A stretch of DNA of 11,913 bases from NCBI GenBank assembly GCA_938003575.1, contig CALKYG010000175.1, positions 1-11,913 of the forward strand, written 5' to 3'. The notes below the pieces were generated by a model that made no database searches, was not told the DNA's origin, and saw only the letters and a list, made by a program, of their open reading frames with translations. The number at the start of each line of letters is the position of its first letter. Within the stretch, counting starts at the first letter, position 1. The DNA is from an uncultured Alphaproteobacteria bacterium. Lineage in GTDB: Bacteria > Pseudomonadota > Alphaproteobacteria > Caulobacterales > Parvularculaceae. Below are positions 6,483 through 11,913 of the stretch, piece by piece. A program made the position numbers and the translations under genes.

Positions 6483-7457
6483 ATGATGCGCTTCTTAGTG
6501 ACCGGTGCGGCAGGCTTTATCGGCGCGGCGACGTCGGCGGCGCTAATCGATCGCGGCGACGAGGTTGTCGGCGTCGATAACCTTAATGATTATTATTCGC
6601 CGGGTTTGAAGCTTGCGCGCCTAAACCGTCTACGGGCGCGTGAGAGGTTTACCTTTCATCAGGTCGATATCGCCGACTTCGGAGCGATGTTGCGCGTTGC
6701 GTCTTCGACATTCGATGCCGTTATCCACCTGGCCGCACAAGCTGGAGTCCGCTATTCGATCGAGAATCCGTTCGCCTACGCTCACTCAAATCTCGACGGG
6801 CACCTCTCAATGCTCGAACTCGGCCGCCGTCTCGAAATTCCGCATCTTGTTTACGCGTCCTCATCCTCAGTCTACGGAGCCAACAGGAAGACGCCTTTCT
6901 CGGAAGATGACCGCACCGACGAGCCAGTGTCGTTCTACGGCGCGACAAAAAAGGCGAATGAGACGATGTCGGCCTCCTACGCGCGGCTTTATTCGCTGCC
7001 GCTTACGGGGTTGCGTTTTTTCACGGTCTACGGGCCGTGGGGCCGCCCGGACATGGCTTATTCAATCTTTACGGAAAAGATGCTTCGGAGCGAGCCCATC
7101 GAGATTTTCAATGAGGGCCGAATGGGCCGCGACTTCACCTATATCGACGACATCGTCGCGGGCGTGCTCGCCGCCGCCGCCTCTCCCCCGGGCGCCGCGG
7201 ATGGGTTTCACCGCGTGTTCAATCTCGGCAATGACCGCCCGGAAGAGCTGATGACGCTAGTTGCGCTCATCGAAAGAGAGCTCGGGATCGAAGCGAAGAA
7301 AATCTTCAGGGGCATGCAGAAGGGCGATGTCGAGCAAACCTGGGCCGACGTGTCCAAAGCCAGAATGCTGCTCGGCTATGATCCGAAGACCACCCTTGCC
7401 GAAGGAATCAGGAAGACAATTGACTGGCGCAAAAGCCTTCCGCGGCCGTTGTACTGA
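6483..7457 (+). CDS. UDP-glucuronate 4-epimerase (extended SDR, GalE-like)
   Basis: The 324-residue cytoplasmic enzyme has an NAD-binding Rossmann start, GAAGFIG (8-14), and VDNLNDYYSPGLKLARL (31-47), which is characteristic of UDP-glucuronate 4-epimerases (LpsL/CapI type) rather than UDP-glucose epimerases. Catalytic residues are the Ser run 126-129 and Tyr152-x3-Lys156 (YGATKK). Further marks are HLAAQAGVRYSIENP (82-96), TVYGPWGRPDMA (181-192) and GDVEQTWADVSKA (281-293). The product, UDP-galacturonate, feeds capsule, exopolysaccharide or lipopolysaccharide synthesis. The gene starts with ATG-ATG (6483 and 6486); the ribosome site is weak. It lies 27 bp after the LplT-like gene on the same strand and is probably on the same transcript, hinting at envelope remodelling. 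Annotators might use lpsL, but no glycosyltransferase is present to confirm the pathway. Confidence 0.9.
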   Translation: MMRFLVTGAAGFIGAATSAALIDRGDEVVGVDNLNDYYSPGLKLARLNRLRARERFTFHQVDIADFGAMLRVASSTFDAVIHLAAQAGVRYSIENPFAYAHSNLDGHLSMLELGRRLEIPHLVYASSSSVYGANRKTPFSEDDRTDEPVSFYGATKKANETMSASYARLYSLPLTGLRFFTVYGPWGRPDMAYSIFTEKMLRSEPIEIFNEGRMGRDFTYIDDIVAGVLAAAASPPGAADGFHRVFNLGNDRPEELMTLVALIERELGIEAKKIFRGMQKGDVEQTWADVSKARMLLGYDPKTTLAEGIRKTIDWRKSLPRPLY

Positions 7458-7567
7458 TCATTTAACCATTTCAAAAAACGCTGCAAAATCAATCAACCAG
7501 CTCATTTATCATCGGCTGTGGGAATTTCGTTAACGCGTCGTCAATGACGATTGGCTAGACATTCTGC
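7458..7567. other. AT-rich intergenic region with a short dyad
   Basis: These 110 bases are about 41% GC by my count, and the first 50 only about 32%, far below the surrounding genes. The region contains TCGTC-AAT-GACGA (7538-7550), a 5-bp stem with a 3-nt loop and no following T tract, so not a convincing terminator. I could not find a well-spaced -35/-10 pair, but such low GC in a GC-rich genome usually marks a promoter region, here probably for the gene at 7568. Confidence 0.4.
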
Positions 7568-8077
7568 ATGGGGCTGACGCTGCTGATCCTCGCGACCTGC
7601 ATTATCTTCGGCGCGATCGCGTATTTCGCTGCGCGCGGACCCTTGCCCATGCCCGACATTCGCCAGGCTATCCGCCGAACCGAGCCCAAGCGCTTTTCGC
7701 CAAAGAACGCGCTCTTCATCATCGGTCCGACAGCCAATCACAACGCCTGCCGCATGCAGCGGCGTCTTCTCAAGCCCGCGATCGCCGCCTTAATCCGCGA
7801 GGACGTTTCCGTCATCGAAGTCTACGGACTGTCGCGCCCGACAAAGAACGGCGAAAAAATGGAATGGCTCGACGCATCCCTGCTCCGGCATGCGATGAAT
7901 GCCGAAGCCGGTTTCTTCGTCATCTATGTCGACGCCGACGGCAAGACGCTTTTCCGATCGGAGGCGCCGATGCTGGCGCGCGACATCATTGAACGCGCTC
8001 GCCTTGGCGTCGATCGCGGTCCTGGCGGCGAGCGGCCGAGAAAATCACTGGTCCTGAAGAAGCTGCGCGCAGCCTGA
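7568..8077 (+). CDS. Membrane-anchored small protein, DUF4174-like
   Basis: The 169-residue protein begins with one hydrophobic helix (LTLLILATCIIFGAIAYF, 3-20) and continues as a soluble domain. Features at 46-87 (KNALFIIGPTANHNACRMQ, then a helix and REDVSVIEVYG) and 113-137 (AGFFVIYVDADGKTLFRSE) resemble DUF4174, a small thioredoxin-like domain of unknown function. It lacks a CxxC redox motif; the only soluble-domain Cys is Cys61. The C-terminus (148-169) is basic and probably disordered. The domain would be attached to the inner membrane; the basic RRTEPKR (36-42) after the helix allows a cytoplasmic orientation, but this is not settled. There is no clear ribosome site at ATG 7568. The TGA lies one base from the stop of the convergent dipeptidase gene. 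Confidence 0.7.
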   Translation: MGLTLLILATCIIFGAIAYFAARGPLPMPDIRQAIRRTEPKRFSPKNALFIIGPTANHNACRMQRRLLKPAIAALIREDVSVIEVYGLSRPTKNGEKMEWLDASLLRHAMNAEAGFFVIYVDADGKTLFRSEAPMLARDIIERARLGVDRGPGGERPRKSLVLKKLRAA

Positions 8078-8078
8078 C

Positions 8079-9329
8079 TTATCGACCGCTTCTCCGGAGC
8101 GAGACTGCTGCCTTTTCAACACGCGTCAGCACGCGAAGGAGGTTTCCACTCCAAAGCTTGGCGATCTCCTCTTCCGAATAACCGCGTTTCACCAGTTCGC
8201 GCGTCACGTTGAGAGTCTCGGATGCATTGTCCCATCCGACGATGCCGCCTCCACCGTCGAAATCGGAGGCGATGCCGACATGATCTATTCCGGCGACTTT
8301 CACGGCGTGATCGATATGATCGACGAAATCAGCCACGGTGGCGCGCGCCGAAATCGTCCAAAGATCTTTCATTCGATTCTCATAATCCGCTTTGACTTCC
8401 GCACTCATTGCAGCGCGCGCGGCCGACGTTTCCAAGCCCATTTCCTTGCGCACCTTTTCCTGAAAGGCTTTTTGCGCATCATTGAGGGCTTTCACATAGA
8501 CGTCGAGCGCAACGATTTGTACGACGCCGCCGTTTGCGGCGAGCGCCTTTAACTGCTCGTCGTCAAGGTTTCGCGGTGAATCGGCGACTGCCTTGACGCC
8601 TGAATGCGAGGCGATGATCGGCGCCGCCGAAAGCTCGATCGCCTGCATCATCGTCTTGCGGCTGGAATGGCTGACATCGACAATTATGCCGGCTCGATTG
8701 AGCATGGAGATGAGGGCGCGACCCTTCGGGGAAAGTCCGCCCCATTTCTCCTCCACGTCACCGTTCTCGACATCTGGATTTGAGGAATCGCCGAACTGGT
8801 TGTGTCCGAAATGTGTGATCCCGACATAGCGAACGCCTTCAGCGGCGATCCGCTCTATTTCCGCCTCGGTCGGGTCGGGCCCAAGAGGGAATGCATTCTC
8901 CATGCCGATTAAAGCAACTTTGCGCCCTGATTTCGCGACCTCGCGCGCACCTGCGGCGCTAAACGCAAGTCCGATTTCGTTCGGATAGGCGCCGACAAAG
9001 CGATGGATCGCGCCAAGCCGTGTGAGCGCGATCTCCTGCGCATTCAAAAATCCGTCGTCGGTCAATGGACCTTGCGGCGTGTATACGATGAAAAATGCTG
9101 CGTCGAGGCCGCCCGCGCGCATCTTCGGCAGATCGACTTGGCCCTCCGTGAAGCCCCCTGGATCGGCGGCGGCCGTCGCAAAATCGAGCGAAATGTCGAC
9201 ATGAGTGTCGAGGGTGATGACTTTTTCATGAATTGCGCGGGCCTTCGCCTCTAACGCGGAATCGTCAAGCGGCGCGGTTAGCGCCGATGTAGGCAACATG
9301 AACACGACTGCAGCCAGATTCAGATTCAT
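8079..9329 (-). CDS. Membrane dipeptidase, peptidase family M19 (renal dipeptidase type)
   Basis: This 416-residue zinc dipeptidase is probably exported. The N-terminus is hydrophobic (5-18) with a plausible signal cleavage after ALTA (16-19), although the n-region has no Lys or Arg. The full M19 metal and catalytic set is visible: His43 and Asp45 in DTHVD, Glu144 in GMENA as the bridging ligand, His221 in DVSHSS, His242 in ASHSG, and Asp356 in ASDFDGG. Family members hydrolyse dipeptides, often tolerating a D-amino acid at the C-terminal side, which could serve peptidoglycan peptide turnover or nutrition. ATG 9329 has AAGGA (opposite 9339-9343) 9 nt upstream. The gene follows hisS by 27 bp, so it is probably the last gene of that transcript. 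Confidence 0.93.
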   Translation of the reverse strand: MNLNLAAVVFMLPTSALTAPLDDSALEAKARAIHEKVITLDTHVDISLDFATAAADPGGFTEGQVDLPKMRAGGLDAAFFIVYTPQGPLTDDGFLNAQEIALTRLGAIHRFVGAYPNEIGLAFSAAGAREVAKSGRKVALIGMENAFPLGPDPTEAEIERIAAEGVRYVGITHFGHNQFGDSSNPDVENGDVEEKWGGLSPKGRALISMLNRAGIIVDVSHSSRKTMMQAIELSAAPIIASHSGVKAVADSPRNLDDEQLKALAANGGVVQIVALDVYVKALNDAQKAFQEKVRKEMGLETSAARAAMSAEVKADYENRMKDLWTISARATVADFVDHIDHAVKVAGIDHVGIASDFDGGGGIVGWDNASETLNVTRELVKRGYSEEEIAKLWSGNLLRVLTRVEKAAVSLRRSGR

Positions 9330-9356
9330 TCCGCAGAATCCTTCTTCACTTTGACT

Positions 9357-10838
9357 TCATTTGCGCTCGAGTGAGCGCCGCACTTCCTCAACGAGCATCG
9401 CGCGCGCGATGCTTTTTTGCGCCGGCTGCGCCTCACGCCATTCCGTGTTGTCGTCAATTTCCTTTGAAAGGGCGGCGCCTAAACGCATGTCCTTGATCGT
9501 CACCTCGCCGCGCGCGCGCTCATCGCCGCCGCAGATGACCGAAACCGGCGCGGCGCGCTTATCAGCATATTTCATCTGCGCCTTCATGCCGGATCCGCCG
9601 ACATAGACCTCGGCCCTGATCCCGGCGGCGCGCAATTCCGACGCCATTGCCTGATAGTCCGGCATCTGATCGCTTTCGAGCGCCAAAATGACGACAGGGC
9701 CAATCTGGTTCGCGAACGGCTGCCCGTTTCTGAACTCAATGGCCGCTAGGAGTCTTGATATTCCGACCGAGATTCCAACCGCGGGCACCTCGATTCCTTT
9801 GAATCGTTTTACCAGCCCGTCATAGCGCCCACCGCCGCCAATAGATCCCAATCTCGCAGGTTTCCCGTCGGCGCCGTCCTCAGTCCAGTTAAGATCGGCT
9901 TCGAAAACGGGCCCAGTATAATATTCGAGCCCGCGAATGATCGAAAGATCAACGGCGACCGTCTTACGGAAGCGGTCGAGAAGTTGCGCATTGATCAAGG
10001 AAAGCTCGCCAATACCCGCAGCACCGCTTTGCGTTTGCCCGAGCACGGCGCCGATTTTCTCAAGCGTTGCCGCATTGTCGCCCGCTGATCTCGCGGCGAG
10101 AAACGCGATGACGGAATCGATATTTGCATCCGAAAGACCGACACCCTTGGTGAAGTCGCCGCTTTCATCCCTGCGTCCGGCGCCGAGCAGCTGGCGCACA
10201 CCCGCCTCGCCCAGCCGATCGAACTTGTCCATCGAGCGCATGACGTTTAGGCGGGTCTCCGCCGCAGCATCGCCTGATAGGCCGATCTTTTCAAAAAGCC
10301 CATCAACAATCTTGCGGTTCGACAGGCGAATGACGAAATCGCCGGCCGGAATGCCGGCGGCCTCGATCACTTCGGCGAACAGCATGCACATTTCCGCGTC
10401 CGCATGCGGCGCTGGCGCACCCACCGTATCGGCATCACATTGAGTGAACTGACGGAAGCGCCCCGGCCCCGGCTTTTCATTACGCCAGACAGGACCGACG
10501 GCGTAACGGCGAAAAGGCTTGACGAGGCCGTCGTAATTTTCTGCGACATAGCGCGCGAGCGGCGCCGTCAGATCATAGCGAAGGCTCATCCACTGTTCAT
10601 CGTCGTCCTGAAGCGAAAAAACGCCATGGTTCGGGCGGTCTACATCAGGGAGAAACTTGCCGAGGGCGTCTGTGTATTCGAGGGCCGGCGTTTCGAGGGG
10701 ATCGAAACCGAACGATTCGTAGACTGCGCAAATGCGAGCGAGCATTTCGCGCTCGGCGGCGATCTCAGCTCCAAAGCGATCGCGAAAGCCGCGCGGGGTC
10801 CGCGCCTTCGGCTTCTTCATCTTTTTGCTTTCAGACAT
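9357..10838 (-). CDS. hisS: Histidyl-tRNA synthetase, alphaproteobacterial type
   Basis: This class II synthetase, 493 residues from the chosen start, charges tRNA-His. It shows RYDLTAPLARYVA (87-99), motif 2 FRRYAVGPVWRNEKPGPGRF (109-128) followed by RQFTQCDADTVG (129-140), the histidine-binding RGLEYYTGPVFEA (302-314), GGGGRYDGL (334-342), motif 3 VGISVGISRLL (354-364) and a C-terminal anticodon-binding domain (about 380-460). RGLEYY instead of RGLDYY, and the altered motif 2 loop, mark the divergent alphaproteobacterial form. The start is uncertain: ATG 10838, ATG 10820 and GTG 10859 all precede the conserved TPRGFRDRFG, and none has a strong ribosome site. I chose 10838 because it keeps a short SESKKMKKPK tail and clears the hairpin at 10862-10881. 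It lies between the cyclophilin and dipeptidase genes on one strand. Confidence 0.96.
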   Translation of the reverse strand: MSESKKMKKPKARTPRGFRDRFGAEIAAEREMLARICAVYESFGFDPLETPALEYTDALGKFLPDVDRPNHGVFSLQDDDEQWMSLRYDLTAPLARYVAENYDGLVKPFRRYAVGPVWRNEKPGPGRFRQFTQCDADTVGAPAPHADAEMCMLFAEVIEAAGIPAGDFVIRLSNRKIVDGLFEKIGLSGDAAAETRLNVMRSMDKFDRLGEAGVRQLLGAGRRDESGDFTKGVGLSDANIDSVIAFLAARSAGDNAATLEKIGAVLGQTQSGAAGIGELSLINAQLLDRFRKTVAVDLSIIRGLEYYTGPVFEADLNWTEDGADGKPARLGSIGGGGRYDGLVKRFKGIEVPAVGISVGISRLLAAIEFRNGQPFANQIGPVVILALESDQMPDYQAMASELRAAGIRAEVYVGGSGMKAQMKYADKRAAPVSVICGGDERARGEVTIKDMRLGAALSKEIDDNTEWREAQPAQKSIARAMLVEEVRRSLERK

Positions 10839-10861
10839 GAGCGCGGGATAGCGGAACACGC

Positions 10862-10881
10862 GACCGCGCGCAACGCGGGTC
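10862..10881 (-). other. Hairpin in the cyclophilin-hisS gap
   Basis: GACCGCG and CGCGGGTC flank a CGCAA loop and pair as a 7-bp stem with one bulged base. It sits between the cyclophilin stop (10884-10886) and the hisS start. There is no T tract after it on the minus strand, so it is not a typical intrinsic terminator. It could modulate hisS expression or mark an mRNA end, or be a by-product of GC-rich sequence. Confidence 0.35.
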
Positions 10882-10883
10882 CG

Positions 10884-11630
10884 TTACTGCGCATCTTCAA
10901 TGATGTCGACGCGGCTGATCGTGACCGTCTCGACCGGAACTTCTGCCGGGAACGGCCCGCCGGCCCCGGTCGGCATGGCGCCGATCGCATCGGCGACCTC
11001 CATCCCTTTGACTACCCGCCCGAAGACCGTATAGCCGAAACGCGGACCAAGGTCGTTCACGAAGTGATCTAGCTGATCATTGTTGTCGCGGAGATTGACA
11101 TACCATTGCGCGGAGGCGCTGTCCGGATCGCTGGTCCGCGCCATGGCGAGCGTCGTCCGGAAATTTCCAAGTCCGTTGCCGCCTTCGTAAGGTACGGGCT
11201 CGCGGGTTGGACGCTCGTTGAAATACTTGTTGTAACCGCCGCCCTGGATGATGAAGCCAGGCACAACACGGTGAATGATCAGGCGGTCATAATGGCCGTC
11301 CCGGGCGTACCGGACAAAGTTCTCGACGGTCCTCGGCGCTTTCTCCGGATAAAGATCGACGAGCATGTCGCCCTTTGAGGTCACAATCTTCGCATGAAGC
11401 GTCGTCGCCGGCCAGTCGATCTCGTCAGCTCCTGTTTCAATCGGCGCCGCAGACGAAACCCCGGCAGCCTCCGGAGACGGCGTTTCGCTCTCAATCGATT
11501 CGCCGATCGCTGAGTCCGACGACGATTCAACCGGCGGATTGTTCTGCGGGGACGGAACAGATTTCGCCTCGCGTCCGTCGCAGGCGAAGAGAAACGGCAT
11601 CGTCACAACCGCCAGAATCACATTTCTCAT
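10884..11630 (-). CDS. Cyclophilin-type peptidyl-prolyl isomerase, lipoprotein
   Basis: The 248-residue protein is a putative lipoprotein. MRNVILAVVTMPFLFAC (1-17) is a short signal peptide with lipobox LFAC and Cys17; Asp18 follows. Residues 18-72 form a Ser/Pro/Glu-rich linker, then comes a cyclophilin domain (about 78-245). Catalytic-site residues are in HRVVPGFIIQGGG (120-132): Arg121, Phe126 and Gln129, matching Arg55, Phe60 and Gln63 of human cyclophilin A. The usual QFFIN stretch is QWYVN (175-179). YTVFGRVVKGMEVADAIG (200-217) is also typical. It would catalyse prolyl isomerisation during protein folding outside the cytoplasm. ATG 11630 is preferred over GTG 11639 because AAGG (opposite 11641-11644) is spaced for ATG. 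It follows pgi by only 15 bp, so the two are probably co-transcribed. Confidence 0.92.
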   Translation of the reverse strand: MRNVILAVVTMPFLFACDGREAKSVPSPQNNPPVESSSDSAIGESIESETPSPEAAGVSSAAPIETGADEIDWPATTLHAKIVTSKGDMLVDLYPEKAPRTVENFVRYARDGHYDRLIIHRVVPGFIIQGGGYNKYFNERPTREPVPYEGGNGLGNFRTTLAMARTSDPDSASAQWYVNLRDNNDQLDHFVNDLGPRFGYTVFGRVVKGMEVADAIGAMPTGAGGPFPAEVPVETVTISRVDIIEDAQ

Positions 11631-11645
11631 TATCGACACACCTTG

Positions 11646-11913
11646 TTAATTAGCGCGAAACGCGTTGATGCGCTCAATCAGCCGCCGCGTCGAGCCGTCA
11701 TGACCTAAGGGCGCGCCCTTCTTTTCGCCAAGCCGGGCGATCGAGGGAAGGATTTTCTTCGCGAGCCTCTTGCCTAGCTCGACGCCCCACTGATCGAAGG
11801 AATTGATTCCCCACAAGACGCCCTGACAGAAAACCTTGTGCTCATAGAGCGCTACGAGCGCGCCGAGCGTTCGCGGAGTGAGCGCCTCCATCAGGATCGA
11901 GTTGGTCGGCCGG
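11646..11913 (-). CDS. pgi: Glucose-6-phosphate isomerase, C-terminal part (partial)
   Basis: The last 89 codons of pgi run in from the right edge. RPTNSIL, then [17 protein letters not shown] and [17 protein letters not shown], are the highly conserved end of phosphoglucose isomerase, which interconverts glucose 6-phosphate and fructose 6-phosphate in the cytoplasm. The Lys of GVELGK is the conserved active-site lysine. The protein ends in [13 protein letters not shown] with a TAA at 11646-11648. The start and most of the gene lie beyond the window. The AAGG ribosome site of the cyclophilin gene lies just past the stop, indicating an operon that continues with the cyclophilin and hisS. Confidence 0.96.
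   Translation of the reverse strand, partial: RPTNSILMEALTPRTLGALVALYEHKVFCQGVLWGINSFDQWGVELGKRLAKKILPSIARLGEKKGAPLGHDGSTRRLIERINAFRAN

Noticed and set aside
7458..7540. CtrA-like TTAA repeats in the AT-rich gap
   Set aside because: Two TTAA-containing motifs are present, but they do not form the TTAA-N7-TTAA arrangement.
9330..9356. Readthrough fusion of hisS and the dipeptidase gene
   Set aside because: The two genes share a reading frame with nine sense codons between the TGA and the ATG, but the dipeptidase has its own ribosome site and signal-like N-terminus. A shared frame occurs by chance in one of three cases.
10404..11072. Plus-strand frame of 222 codons across hisS and the cyclophilin gene
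   Set aside because: It spans two well-supported minus-strand genes and their gap. No family resemblance.
1..11913. Mobile elements, CRISPR arrays, tRNA/rRNA genes and prophage
   Set aside because: I saw no transposase or integrase motifs, spaced direct repeats, terminal inverted repeats or tRNA-like sequences. Housekeeping and metabolic genes fill the window.

Overview
The window looks like chromosomal DNA of a GC-rich alphaproteobacterium. The best evidence is the histidyl-tRNA synthetase: it carries the variant signatures RGLEYY and RFRQFTQCDADTVG that are known from alphaproteobacteria. Envelope-lipid and UDP-sugar genes and a possible FNR/FixK-type box fit that. There are eleven genes supported with reasonable to high confidence, a possible gene tail at the left edge, and no sign of insertion sequences, phage genes, CRISPR arrays, tRNAs or rRNAs. 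No stretch longer than about 225 bases lacks a gene.

Left block (1-1443, mostly minus strand): a two-domain universal stress protein is followed by a YbgC-type hotdog thioesterase. A possible C-terminal gene fragment on the plus strand converges on ybgC with overlapping stop codons. The divergent region at 1444-1615 holds a perfect TTGAC-N4-GTCAA dyad, placed as expected for an FNR/FixK activator of the stress-protein gene.

Central plus-strand block (1616-8077): a polytopic LPG-synthase-TM/UPF0104 membrane protein, an ECHDC3-like crotonase lacking both classical catalytic glutamates, then the most system-like part of the window. This is a TetR regulator with a near-perfect 24-bp operator over its own promoter, a PlsC-like acyltransferase, an LplT-like MFS protein started by TTG two bases after the acyltransferase stop, and a UDP-glucuronate 4-epimerase 27 bp further on. 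I read it as an autoregulated envelope-lipid cassette: lysophospholipid flipping plus re-acylation, possibly with UDP-galacturonate supply. After an AT-rich gap comes a small membrane-anchored DUF4174-like protein.

Right block (8079-11913, minus strand): a compact run in the order pgi, lipoprotein cyclophilin, hisS, M19 dipeptidase. Gaps are 15, 45 and 27 bp, which suggests co-transcription from a promoter beyond the right edge. The dipeptidase gene converges on the DUF4174-like gene with one base between the two stop codons.

I do not see a wholly new system. The TetR/acyltransferase/LplT-like cassette, whose acyltransferase has an altered acceptor motif, and the pseudo-crotonase are the best leads.
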